Shown piece after piece: positions 27,966-37,900 of a DNA stretch of 64,000 nt. The first letter of the stretch is position 1. Every line of letters begins with the position of its first letter. The DNA is from Oscillatoria sp. FACHB-1406 (GTDB lineage: Bacteria; Cyanobacteriota; Cyanobacteriia; Cyanobacteriales; Spirulinaceae). Location of the stretch: assembly GCF_014698145.1 (NCBI RefSeq), contig NZ_JACJSM010000004.1, positions 186,001-250,000 of the forward strand, given 5' to 3'. The notes under the pieces were generated by a model. That model had not been told where the DNA came from. It did not search any database and saw only the letters and a program-made list of their open reading frames with translations. A program made the position numbers and the translations under genes.

Positions 27966-28105
27966 TCGCTCTCCTTAAATAGATTAAGTATTATTGCTTA
28001 ATTAACGTTTCTTTGATTTTAGCGCACCATTGGTGTAACGGTTTGCGAACAAAATGATAAAAGTGCCGGGGCAAACGGCAGTTTCGAGGCTTCAATCTTA
28101 ATTCT

Positions 28106-28948
28106 ATGCAAAAAACTGATAACTTAGATTGGCTGGGCTTAGCGATCGGCAACTCGCGCCTGCATTGGGCTTGGTTTCAGGGTCAAACGCTCCTGGAAAC
28201 GCACAACAGCGAGCATTTCAGCCCCGAAAATCCCTCTCAATTTATCCCCCTTCGTTGGCCGATAAATATACCCCTAATTATGGCTTCCGTTGTGTCGCAG
28301 CAAACGGTATTGTTAAAGAAGTCGGGTTTATGGGGCGCGATCGCAGAGATCCAATTAGCAGATATCCCCTTAGAAGGGATCTATGCAACAATGGGGATCG
28401 ATCGCGCCCTTTCTATTTTAGGAGCCGCGCAAACCTACGGCGCGCCCATCCTCGTTATCGATGCAGGAACAGCCCTAACCTTTACCGCTGCCTCCCCCTC
28501 TCCCCGTCTCCCAGTCCCCCAGTCTCCCCCTCACCCAGTCTCCCCCTCACCCAGTCACCCAGTCTCCCCCTCACCCCCTCACCCCCTCACCCCCTCACCC
28601 CATCCCCTCACCCTCCTCGGCGGTGCAATTCTGCCGGGATTGCGGTTGCAGTTTCAGGTTTTAGGGCAAAAAACGGCGGCACTTCCGGAAGTTCAATTAC
28701 CAGAGTCTTTGCCGTCGCGTTGGTGCTTAGAGACTGAGGGCGCGATCGCTTCGGGAATTCTCTATACCGTTCTAGCCGGAATTCGCGATTTCATTGCCGA
28801 TTGGCGCGCCCAATTTCCCCAAAGCGCGATCGTTTTAACGGGTGGCGATGCGGATTGGTTGCAAAGACAATTGTTAGAAATTCCAGGAATTATTGTCGAT
28901 CCATATTTAATTTTTTGGGGAATGCGAGGGATAATTTGTAATTCGTAA
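28106..28948 (+). CDS. coaX: Type III pantothenate kinase with Pro/Ser-rich insertion
   Basis: 280 residues. Phosphorylates pantothenate, the first step of coenzyme A synthesis. Motifs of the ASKHA-fold CoaX family are present: AIGNSRLHWAW (phosphate loop), TMGIDRAL with the general base Asp99, VIDAGTALTFT and LLGGAILPGL. Between the last two, residues ~129-169 are a low-complexity stretch of Pro, Ser and His encoded by C-rich tandem repeats; CoaX normally has only a short turn there. The frame is preserved, so the enzyme may still work. The last two codons (Asn-Ser) and the stop lie in a heptamer array. Confidence 0.9.
   Translation: MQKTDNLDWLGLAIGNSRLHWAWFQGQTLLETHNSEHFSPENPSQFIPLRWPINIPLIMASVVSQQTVLLKKSGLWGAIAEIQLADIPLEGIYATMGIDRALSILGAAQTYGAPILVIDAGTALTFTAASPSPRLPVPQSPPHPVSPSPSHPVSPSPPHPLTPSPHPLTLLGGAILPGLRLQFQVLGQKTAALPEVQLPESLPSRWCLETEGAIASGILYTVLAGIRDFIADWRAQFPQSAIVLTGGDADWLQRQLLEIPGIIVDPYLIFWGMRGIICNS
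28490..28612. repeat. C-rich low-complexity tandem repeat inside coaX
   Basis: Irregular copies of CCCCCTCACCCAGTCTCC and CCCCTCACC. Similar C-rich motifs (here as TGACGGGG units on the other strand) occur after the SAM-hydrolase gene at 49050-49125, which suggests an intergenic repeat that has invaded a coding sequence. Confidence 0.85.
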
Positions 28949-28993
28949 TTCGTAATTCGTAATTCGTAATTCGTAATTCGTAATTCGTAATTT
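28936..28993. repeat. Heptanucleotide array (AATTCGT) at the 3' end of coaX
   Basis: About eight 7-base units. The coaX stop TAA (28946-28948) is inside it. Weaker CATTATT-type units follow to about 29025. Confidence 0.9.
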
Positions 28994-29022
28994 ATCATTC
29001 ATTATTCCCTATTCATTATTCA

Positions 29023-30954
29023 TTAAAAAGGTTGAAAGCGAATCGAAAAAGTAATCCCGCGATCTTGGAGGGCGGTTCCTGGCGTAGAAATCGGGATTAA
29101 AGGAACCCCCCAATCCAAACGAGCGGACAACATTCGATTTAATTGCCAGCGCAAACTTACTCCCGTACTGGCAATAACGCGAGGATCGGGATTCGGCAGC
29201 AAGCGATCGTCGTAATTCCAAACCATTCCATAATCGATAAACGGTACTAATTGTACGACCCCAAATTTGCCCGGATCTCGCAACACCGTAAAACGTAACT
29301 CTACCGAACTCGTAAAACCGCTATCTCCTACTCGTTGATTGCGGCGATATCCCCTCACTGTATCGTCGCCGCCTACGCTAAATTGTTCGAGAGAAAGGAG
29401 AGAATCGAAAGCAATTTGGGTTCCTATGCGCGCGACTAAAGTTGTATCGGGGCTGAAGGCTTCTACCCACTGAAACTGACCGTTCCAAGTGATAAAATCG
29501 CCATCAACCCCCGTATTGTTGATGGTAGCATTCAGCCAATTCAGACCAAAATTAAACTGCGATCGCGCTGCGAGAACGCGAGTTTCCGATCGCTCCACCC
29601 ACTCCTGACTTAACCGCAAAACGCTGGTTTTCGAGTGACCTTCCTCCGGCCCCAAGGAAAAAGAAAAAGGGATATCGTTGAAAATATAGGTTTGACTTTG
29701 GCGCAAATCCAGCGTCGCCCCGATCGCAACTTCCGTGCGAGGAGTCCGATAAAGGGGATGGCGAAACCCGAATGAAAGCGTGTCCGATTCCGAACGGATG
29801 TTGAGATCGGCAAAGGGCGGCTCGATAATTTTGCTGCGGCTGTTGCTATAACTAATACTAAACGTTCCATCGTAGGGGGTGATGGGAATCTCATAACCGA
29901 GACTGTACTGCGTTAGCCCTTTCGTATCGCGAACTCGAGCGCTGATGCGATCGCCATATCCCGCAAAATTATTATGACCGGCAAAGACGGTAACGCTATT
30001 TTCCCCCACGCTGGGCGAATCAGTATTTTCCCCGATAACGCCCGCACTAAAAGCCGCCGCTTCCTTCACTTGCAAGCTTAATATGCTCAAACCCGGAGCG
30101 GTTCCCGCCGCAAGTTCGGCGTTAACCCGTTCGATCGCGCCATCCTGTTGCAGCAGTTGCAATGCGGTTTCGAGCCGTTGCACGTTCAACGGCGGTTTCG
30201 CTGCGACCTCAATGCGACTGCGCACGTAACTTTCGCGCAAACGCTCCAAACCCCGTACCTCAATGCGCTCCAGTCGTCCTTCTGCTATCTGAATTCTTAC
30301 TATACCTGCGGTTAGCTCTTGCGGCGGCAGAAATGCCCCCGATGTCGCATAGCCCGCGCTTACATATAACTGCGTAATTCTGGAACGAATTTCCAGGAGG
30401 TCGTCATAATTTGCCTCTTTTCCGATAAAGTCGCTGACTGCTGCCTGTAGTTCTTCCTGGGAAAATACGGTGCTACCCAACACTTCAATTGCACGGATGC
30501 GAAAGACGGCGTTACCGGGAGTCGTAGGACGGGGGGGAGTGGAGGGCGGGGCGGAGGGGAAAAAGGGACCGGCGGGCGGTTCGGGAATGTCGGGAAGGGG
30601 AGTGGGATTGGAGGGAGGCGGTTCGACGGTTCCGGGGGGCGGCAGGGTTTGGGCGAAATCGGCAGGTGGCAGGCAATTGCTGTCATTTTCGGAGGGCGAT
30701 ACACAAGGGAAGTTCAAAGTCGGAGTTGCTTGCGCTTCCTGTTGTTCCTGCTCGGGTGGGGCGGACAGTCCCTCAGTCAGCGGTTCTTCTTGGTTTGGCG
30801 ATATTTGACTGGGGAGAAGATTCTCTGTAGGAGGTTGCAGCGCGATTTGCGGAACCGAATTGGGCGGCTCGAATTGGGCCAATGCTGTGGAAGGAAAGCC
30901 CGCACAGAATAAACTCGCGCGCGCAACAAGAGTGTAAAATTGTTTGACGGTCAT
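29023..30954 (-). CDS. TpsB-type outer-membrane transporter (ShlB/FhaC family)
   Basis: About 643 residues from the ATG at 30954, where a signal peptide begins (MTVKQFYTLVARASLF...STALAQ); a longer frame starts at 31008. A Pro-rich region (~35-150) is followed by two POTRA domains (FRIRAIEVLGSTVFSQEEL; RIQIAEGRLERIEVRG) and a beta barrel (~310-643) with the family's conserved VRGYRRN in the L6 loop and a terminal aromatic residue (RFQPF). It exports TPS-domain proteins across the outer membrane. No TpsA partner is adjacent; a TPS-domain protein lies at 50.8 kb. Confidence 0.92.
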   Translation of the reverse strand: MTVKQFYTLVARASLFCAGFPSTALAQFEPPNSVPQIALQPPTENLLPSQISPNQEEPLTEGLSAPPEQEQQEAQATPTLNFPCVSPSENDSNCLPPADFAQTLPPPGTVEPPPSNPTPLPDIPEPPAGPFFPSAPPSTPPRPTTPGNAVFRIRAIEVLGSTVFSQEELQAAVSDFIGKEANYDDLLEIRSRITQLYVSAGYATSGAFLPPQELTAGIVRIQIAEGRLERIEVRGLERLRESYVRSRIEVAAKPPLNVQRLETALQLLQQDGAIERVNAELAAGTAPGLSILSLQVKEAAAFSAGVIGENTDSPSVGENSVTVFAGHNNFAGYGDRISARVRDTKGLTQYSLGYEIPITPYDGTFSISYSNSRSKIIEPPFADLNIRSESDTLSFGFRHPLYRTPRTEVAIGATLDLRQSQTYIFNDIPFSFSLGPEEGHSKTSVLRLSQEWVERSETRVLAARSQFNFGLNWLNATINNTGVDGDFITWNGQFQWVEAFSPDTTLVARIGTQIAFDSLLSLEQFSVGGDDTVRGYRRNQRVGDSGFTSSVELRFTVLRDPGKFGVVQLVPFIDYGMVWNYDDRLLPNPDPRVIASTGVSLRWQLNRMLSARLDWGVPLIPISTPGTALQDRGITFSIRFQPF

Positions 30955-31528
30955 ATGGTAGAGACCCCGCGACGCGATCGCCGTAGCTCCCCCCGAAGCC
31001 ATCGGCAAACAAAGACAATAGTTTAACCGATCTAGCGCTCGGTTGTTCTATAGGCTTGGGGTGATTTTTGGGGTGCTACAATCCCTTCTACGCACGCTTC
31101 CTGCTGCTTACTGTCGTCCATCCCAGTCGTTGCAATTTCTGCAAGGATTCGTCCATCGATCGCGTTTCCTCCTGGTAATTTCAGTAGAGTATAAAAGCAC
31201 TATTCTAAAACGCCGTTTGCGCGTCGATCGCTATTCACAAATGCAACCATTTGTCAACCAAAAAGCTTGTTCTCGCCTTGCTTTAATGGAGTTGATTGGC
31301 AGGCGGCGCGCGATCGCCCGAAGAAGCCGCCGCTACCATAATCTCTTTGAGTTAAAAAAATAACTTCAAATTGGTAATGCCTACCATCTTATATTCTTTT
31401 ACAAAAAATAAACCAATAGAATAATTGTCGGGTGTGTTAGCAAAGCGTAACGCACCGATAATGTTGGTACTCCAAAGCTGTTTGAGGCATAATGGCATCT
31501 GAAGATAAGAAAAGAGCGATCGCGAGTT
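30955..31528. other. Intergenic with one REP copy (31427-31456)
   Basis: 574 bases with no supported gene between the divergent tpsB-like and GUN4-fusion genes. The REP copy is the GTCGGGTGTGTTAGC...CGCACC form, close to those of the 33-34 kb arrays. It lies about 70 bases before the GUN4-fusion start. Confidence 0.65.
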
Positions 31529-33268
31529 ATGGGCTGGCAGGATATCAAGCAGAAAGCGTGGAAGATCGGCAGTAAAATCTTCGGCTCCATTGTCGGAGCG
31601 ACAGCTTCATTTGTCGGGAAGAAAATCGTTAGGGAAACAATACCAATTTCTGGCAACGATCGAGTTATTGCGACTATTCTCGCCGCTAATGACACCGCAA
31701 TGCAAGCGTTTGCGATCGTGCAAAACCAGTTAGCAAAAGTACAGGCGCGGCAGAACCAACTTAAGAAAACAGAGTTGATGCTGGATGCGACGATCGCTAA
31801 AGAAAATCTCGCCGTCACCCAACAAAAATTGGCTCATAAAGCCCAGCTTGCCCGTCAAGAACGAGAACTCAAACTCCAACTTAGCAAATTATGGTGCAAT
31901 CTGAAACGAGAATTGCAGCAAAACGAATTTCAGCAGCAAAATGACTTACAAGCGCGGCAAATTCAAGCCGATTGGGACAAAACTAAACTGCCAACAATTT
32001 TTAGCCGTCATGAATTAGAAAAGTTAGCAGAAGATACCCAACGTCCTTTGTTTGTCTGTGCCAAAATGCAGATTACTGAAGGTTGCCCGAATTACTTTCG
32101 GACAGAACTCGCCGCCGAAACCGAAAGTCAAATCAAAACTTTTGCCAATTCTGTCTTTAAGGAAGAAGTGCGCTTTTACAGCCGCTTTTTTGATAACGAA
32201 GCTATTTTTGATACCAATGCAGCGCAATTACAGAATATTATTCCCCAAGTTCCTTGTGTAATGAGTTTCAGTAAAGTCACGCGCCGCAGCGCTCATTTAC
32301 ACTACCAATTGTGGGGCAGCCAAAGCGCTAAGATTTTGCACGGACATCTCGATCTTGAAGTGCCTTGGCGGGATTTAGCACAACAGTTGCAGGGGGAGTT
32401 GGCTGGGGAAGCGATTGATGATGACGATTTGTACGAAACGATTGGGGATTGGTTGACGGCGTTGCAGAAAATCTATGCTTTGTTTGCGATCGATCTTTAT
32501 CAAATTGTGGATGGCGAAGATCCGTTTTATTCAGTGAAGTTAGAAAGCATAGATTGTGGTTTACCCGAAACTATTGCACGACAATTTATTTCCCCTTTAG
32601 TCGCCGTTTTGCAGGAGGTTCAGACTCAACGCCTTCAAGCTTTTAATGAAGAGTTGCACCGCCCGCCGAACGAGAGCGAACAGCAGAGTCACAAAGCATC
32701 AAGTCAAGCACGGGAAGAAGCAGTATATCGAGAAGTAGAATATCAGCCTTTAACAAATTTTACCTCCGCGCGGGGAATGGAATTTGAGTATCAAAAACTG
32801 GATGAATTGTTAGTCGCCCAAAAATGGCAGACGGCGGATGAGTCAACTCGCGAACTGATGTTACGAGTTACAAATCGGATTGCCGAAGGTTATTTAGACG
32901 CAGAGAGTATTGAGGCTTTTCCCTGTGAAGATTTACGAACCATCGATAAACTTTGGGTAGAACGTAGTGGGGGTAAATTTGGTTTTAGCGTTCAGAAAAA
33001 GCTGTGGCAGGAGTGCGGTGGTAAAATTGATAAATATGATGACGAAGCCTTTAAAAAATTTGCTACAAAAGTGGGTTGGTATCAGCCTCATAAATTTGGG
33101 GGAACGTATAATGAGTTTCTGAACGATACTGATAATGGAAAAAATGCCCGTTACGCAGCCTTTCCTGCAACTATTTTGGGTTTGTGGTGCGGTTGGGGTT
33201 GGTGGGCAGGGGGCAAGAATAGAATATTTTATTCTCTGGTGCAGAGAATTATAAGCTGTAGCAAATAA
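31529..33268 (+). CDS. Coiled-coil protein with C-terminal GUN4 domain
   Basis: 579 residues. N-terminal ~1-60 resembles a membrane-active or amphipathic segment (IFGSIVGATASFVGKK), followed by a long coiled coil (~60-145: NQLAKVQARQNQLKKTELML), a central domain of unknown type (~160-390) and a GUN4 domain (~415-560: YQKLDELLVAQKWQTADEST, FPCEDLRTIDKLWVERSGGKFGFSVQ). Chlorophyll-pathway GUN4 binds porphyrins and activates Mg-chelatase. Fusions with coiled coils or kinase/STAND parts are widespread in cyanobacteria and are thought to sense tetrapyrroles or other ligands rather than act in pigment synthesis. It ends against a REP array. Confidence 0.85.
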   Translation: MGWQDIKQKAWKIGSKIFGSIVGATASFVGKKIVRETIPISGNDRVIATILAANDTAMQAFAIVQNQLAKVQARQNQLKKTELMLDATIAKENLAVTQQKLAHKAQLARQERELKLQLSKLWCNLKRELQQNEFQQQNDLQARQIQADWDKTKLPTIFSRHELEKLAEDTQRPLFVCAKMQITEGCPNYFRTELAAETESQIKTFANSVFKEEVRFYSRFFDNEAIFDTNAAQLQNIIPQVPCVMSFSKVTRRSAHLHYQLWGSQSAKILHGHLDLEVPWRDLAQQLQGELAGEAIDDDDLYETIGDWLTALQKIYALFAIDLYQIVDGEDPFYSVKLESIDCGLPETIARQFISPLVAVLQEVQTQRLQAFNEELHRPPNESEQQSHKASSQAREEAVYREVEYQPLTNFTSARGMEFEYQKLDELLVAQKWQTADESTRELMLRVTNRIAEGYLDAESIEAFPCEDLRTIDKLWVERSGGKFGFSVQKKLWQECGGKIDKYDDEAFKKFATKVGWYQPHKFGGTYNEFLNDTDNGKNARYAAFPATILGLWCGWGWWAGGKNRIFYSLVQRIISCSK

Positions 33269-33349
33269 CAGTATTTTGGATTTCTCAGGAATAAAGAATA
33301 GAATATTTATTGATATGCGTGACGGCGCAAAAAAATTACCTGCTAATTC

Positions 33350-33885
33350 GTAGGGTGTGTTAGCGAAGCGTAACGCACCGAATAGAACGGACTGGTGCGT
33401 GACAGCGCAAAAAAAATTACCCGCTAATTCGTAGGGTGTGTTAGCGAAGCGTAACGCACCGATTGAATGGACTGGTGCGTTACAGCGCAAAAAAAATTAC
33501 CCGCTAATTCGTAGGGTGTGTTAGCGAAGCGTAACGCACCGATTGAACGAATTGATGCGTGACAGCGCAAAAAAATTACCCGATAATTCGTAGGGTGTGT
33601 TAGCGAAGCGTAACGCACCGATTGAACGAATTGATGCGTGACAGCGCAAAAAAATTACCCGCTAATTCGTAGGGTGTGTTAGCGAAGCGTAACGCACCGA
33701 TTGAATGGATTGATGCGTGACAGCGCAAAAAAATTACCTACTAATTCGTAGGGTGTGTTAGCGAAGCGTAACGCACCGAATAGAATATTATCGGTGCGTT
33801 ACGGCGCGAACAAAATCTGCCTCTTTTCCGCCCGGTTTAGCCCGCGCCTAACGCACCCTACGCGATAACCTGTAGGCTAACGCAC
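33350..33885. repeat. REP array upstream of the RAYT gene (six tandem copies)
   Basis: 30-base palindromic cores of the form GTAGGGTG...AACGCACC begin at 33350, 33431, 33511, 33590, 33669 and 33748, so the period is 79-81 bases. The intervening ~50 bases are also conserved (TGACAGCGCAAAAAAATTAC). After copy six the array continues with an inverted half-copy and TAACGCACCCTACGCG. Fills most of 33269-33913. Confidence 0.93.
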
Positions 33886-33913
33886 CATTCTATCAATCTA
33901 AATAACTATAAAA

Positions 33914-34465
33914 ATGCCCAACTACAGAAGAATTACCCGAACAGGCGGCACGTATTTCTTCACTCAAGTCACTTACCAACGCTACCCTTGGTTATGCAGC
34001 GATCTCGGACGTTCTACACTTCGAGCAAGTATTGAAAAAGTACGCGAAAAATATCCATTTTTGATTGATTCTTTTGTTCTTCTACCCGACCATTTTCATT
34101 GTATCTTAACACTTCCCGAAGGCGACAGCGACTATAAAACTCGGCTGCGACTTATTAAAACTTTTACCACTAAGAATTTTAAAGAAGAATTTAATGTAGA
34201 ACTGAAAACAACGACCTCTCGTCAAAAACGTCAAGAAAGAAATCTTTGGCAACGTAGATATTGGGAACACGCTATTCGAGATGAAGAAGATTTTGCTCGA
34301 CATTGCGATTATATTCACTACAATCCCGTGAAGCATGGTTTATGTACAACACCCCAACATTGGCGATTTTCTAGCATTCATCGCTTCATCACTAGCGGTA
34401 TTTATCCCAAAGATTGGGGATGCGAGTTTATTCCAGATATTCCGATGAATGTGAGGTATGAATAA
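33914..34465 (+). mobile_element. REP-associated tyrosine transposase (RAYT, Y1 family)
   Basis: 183 residues. HUH-type single-strand nuclease signature: PDHFHCI with H60 and H62, and the catalytic tyrosine region CDYIHYNPVKHG (Y133/Y136). N-terminal RRITRTGGTYFFTQVTYQR is the family start. RAYTs are domesticated IS200/IS605-related enzymes that bind and cut REP hairpins and are believed to spread them. The gene is flanked on both sides by REP copies and by ~130-base direct repeats, so it sits in its own REP cluster. Intact, no frameshift. Confidence 0.93.
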
Positions 34466-34467
34466 TT

Positions 34468-34680
34468 GTAGGGTGCGTTAGCGACAGCGTAACGCACCGA
34501 TTGAATGGATTGATGCGTGACAGCGCAAAAAAAAATTACCCGCTAATTCGTAGGGTGTGTTAGCGAAGCGTAACGCACCGAATAGAATATTATCGGTGCG
34601 TTACGGCGCGAACAAAATCTGCCTCTTTTCCCCCCGTTTAGCCCGCGCCTAACGCACCCTACGCGATAACCTGTAGGTCT
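34468..34680. repeat. REP copies downstream of the RAYT gene
   Basis: One core begins at 34468 (variant GTAGGGTGCGTTAGCGACAG) and a typical one at 34550. The stretch 34550-34680 repeats 33748-33885 almost base for base, so about 130 bases flank the RAYT gene as direct repeats. Confidence 0.9.
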
Positions 34681-34905
34681 AGTAGGGTGGGCAGCGCCCA
34701 CCAGCCAAGATTTTCAGCGTTTAGAAACGTACATTTACAGGCCAGTAGCGCTATATTTAACCCGTTTCAACGGGTTTCAGCTAATCGCTGTGGAACTTGA
34801 GTTCCTGGCGGGCTAAGTGTTTCACCTTAAGTTGACACGAATGAAACAAAATCTGCCTCTTTTTCCCCCGGTTTAGCCCGCGCCTAACGCACCCTACGCG
34901 CTGTC
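34681..34905. repeat. Composite hairpin repeat, copy 2, and a third partial REP tail
   Basis: Begins GTAGGGTGGGCAGCGCCCAC, includes AACCCGTTTCAACGGGTT (palindrome) and GGCGGGCTAAG, and ends TTAAGTTGACAC. Then AACAAAATCTGCCTCTTTT and TAACGCACCCTACGCG repeat the array tail. No gene in 34466-34948. Confidence 0.8.
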
Positions 34906-34948
34906 ATGAATCGGCGGGATAACATCTCGCAATTTCTCGGTCTGGGTT

Positions 34949-37900
34949 CTACCATTTTGCTAATTCCTGCTGCGCCCATACACGAAATTGTTCGTCCGCG
35001 TCGTTGGCAGCGCGGTCTTGTAAAATGGCGAGGACGCGCTCTTTTCGCTCCGGATTTTCTTCTCCAAACTTGACCCATTTAACGAGGTTTTTTAGCGCAA
35101 CCTGTCGGGGATTCGTTTGCCGATCTTGCTCGCGGATAAAAGGGTCGTGGAGCGCGCAGGCACACAAGATTGCAAATGTTTCTCCGTCGTCTCGGTAATG
35201 TTGGGCTAACGCTTCCATTGCGGTCCGTCGCACATACCAATGTTCATCAGTGGTGGCGCATTGTTTGAGGATGGGCAGGGTATCGCTGTCGTCTCGGTAA
35301 TGTTGGGCTAAGGCTTCTACTGCTGCCCGTCGCACGCTCCCATGTTCATCAGTGGTGGCGCGTTGTTTGAGCCAGGGGAGGGTATCGCTGTCGTCTCGGT
35401 AATGTTGGGCTAAGGCTGACACTGCTGCCTGTCGCACGGTCTCATCTTCATCAGTGGTGGCGCGTTGTTTGAGGATGGGCAGGGTATCGCTGTCGTCTCG
35501 GTAATGTTGAGCTAAGGCTGACACTGCTGCCTCTCGCACGGTCTCATCTTCATCAGTGGTGGCGCGTTGTTTGAGGATGGGCAGGGTATCGCTGTCGTCT
35601 CGGTAATGTTGGGCTAAGGCTGTCACTGCTGTCCATCGCACATACCAATATTCATCAGTGGTGGCGCGTTGTTTGAGCCAGGGGAGGGTATCGCTGTCGT
35701 CTCGGTAATGTCGGGCTAAGGCTGACACTGCTGCCCGTCGCACGTTCCAATGTTCATCAGTGGTGGCGCGTTGTTTGAGCCAGGGCAGGGTATCGCTGTC
35801 GTCTGGGTAATGTTGGGCTAAGGCTTCCACTGCTGCCCCTCGCACATACGCCTCTTCATCAGTGGTGGAACGTTGTTTGAGCCAGGGCAGGGTATCGCTG
35901 TCGTCTGGGTAATATTGGGCTAAGACTGTCACTGCTGCCTGTCGCACGTTCCAATGTTCATCAGTGGTGGCGCGTTGTTTGAGCCAGGGCAGGGTATCGC
36001 TGTCGTCTGGGTAATATTGGGCTAAGACTGTCACTGCTGCCTGTTGCACATACGCCTCTTCATCAGTGGTAGCGCGTTGTTTGAGGATGGGGAGGGTATC
36101 GCGGTCGTCTGGGTAATATTGCGCTAAGGCTTCCACTGCTGCCTGTCGCACGTTCCCAGATTCATCAGTGGTGGCGCGTTGTTTGAGGAGGGACAGGGTA
36201 TCGCTGTCCTCCCGGTAATGTTGGGCTAAAGTTTTTATTGCTGCGTATCGCACGAACTCATCTTCATCAGTGGTGGCGCGTTGTTTGAGGATGTGCAGGG
36301 TATCGGAGTGGTCTTGCCAGGTTGTCGCGACGGTCTTGACGGCTTGAGCGCGAATCATGGCAACTTTCAAAGCCTTTTTATACCACTCCTCGTAAGCGTA
36401 GGGCAAATCGTAACTAATCAAACTGATAACGCGCTCTCGCACTTTCCCATCAATCGCCGCAATCTTCCCCCGTTCCCGCACCTCCTGCAAGCAACTCGCC
36501 GCAAAAAACACATTCTTAAACTCTTCTTCTTCCCGCTGCAACAAATCTTCCAAAATCTCCCCCACGAACCGCGCATCCAACATCGCACAAATCAGCCGCA
36601 ACACTTCCTGCCACGCCTCATCCCGCCAGTGCTGCCCGAAAACTTCCGCCCTCAACTGCTCCAGTGTCAGCGTCCGCGTTTCTTTAAACTCCCACACCAA
36701 ATCCCAAGCGCAGAAATATTCTAAAAAAGTGCGATGGACGAAGGCATAATAATCGCTGCCCAAGGAACACAAAATAAAGTTTCGCTCTCGCAACTGCTGC
36801 ACGAGCAACCGCGCCACCGTTCGCGCGTCTTTAATTTCTTTTTCCTTTAAAAACTCCTCGATCGCGGCTTCGAGTTGCTGCACGGCAATGATATTTCCTG
36901 CTAATCCTTTCTCGCTAGTTTGGAGCATCCGAGCCACCCGCCGCAGCATGGCTTGTTTGTCGCGAAAATCGATCGCCATCGGATCCAATTTTTGGTCTAT
37001 CAGTTGCCGCTCGATATCCCACTGATGCAACAATAACTGGGAAGCTTGGGCGTAAAGTTGTTCCCTATCTCTGGGTAATTCTCGACCGCGATTTAAAATT
37101 GCCATCATCGTCAGCAACAAGGGATTCCCCGCCAGTTCTCGAATCGCTTTCGAGGTTTTGATGGCTTTAACAAATCGTTCTTGCTTGCGCTGGCGTTCCT
37201 CCCAACTGGGGTAAGTTCGTTCGTGCCAGCGTTGAATAAAGTCTTCGATTTGTTCGTTCTCTAAGTCCTGAAGCAGGAAGTGGGAAAAACCGGCATCGCG
37301 CAAGCGCTGCGCCTTATAACCAATTACGCGCGAGGTGACAATGGCCCGGACTTTATCGTAGGCTTGCGTGAAGTTATGAATCTGATTAACGACATCTTCT
37401 CGTAGGCTTCGGTCAAAAATTTCATCTAAACCGTCGAACAAGATTATCGCGTTGCCTGCTGTTAATTCTTCTACCAACTGATGCTGGTTTAAATGGTTTA
37501 CCCAACCGCTACTGTGGTTAACAAACTCCAAAAAGTTCTTACATTCTCCTTTTTCTCGACTGCGGATATAAGTTCGCAGTTCGATGAGAAGAGGAACGGG
37601 AAGATTGGGCAATTCTTCAATCTTATGTTCTGCCCATTCCAAGGCGATATACTGCAACAGCGTCGATTTTCCGGAACCGGGATCGCCGAGAATGACTAAA
37701 TAAGAGTAGCGAGAGTCGGCGAGCAATTCCTTCACCGATTGAATCGATTGTTGGCGATAACTTTCTTGATGTCGTTTAAGCTGTTCTAAACTCAGTTCTT
37801 TTTCCAGTTCGCCTCGTTCTGCCAGTTGCCGCTGTAACTCTTTAGGGAGTTCGTAAACCTGCGGCAAATATTCCCGACATTCCCGCACGTTCTGCGGCAC

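Noticed and set aside
31043..31363. 106-residue plus-strand ORF before the GUN4-fusion gene
   Set aside because: No family motif, unusual composition, no ribosome site. Treated as intergenic.
32933..33618. Minus-strand ORFs with repeated HQS...GALRFANTPYELAG-like peptides
   Set aside because: They read through the tandem REP units; the peptide repeat only mirrors the DNA repeat, and part overlaps the GUN4-fusion gene.
33350..33777. Evenly spaced repeats that could be taken for a CRISPR array
   Set aside because: The ~50-base spacers are themselves nearly identical, the cores are REP palindromes, no cas genes are near, and a RAYT gene is adjacent.
36281..36724. 147-residue plus-strand ORF opposite the NACHT gene
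   Set aside because: Antisense shadow of a long, well-supported coding frame.
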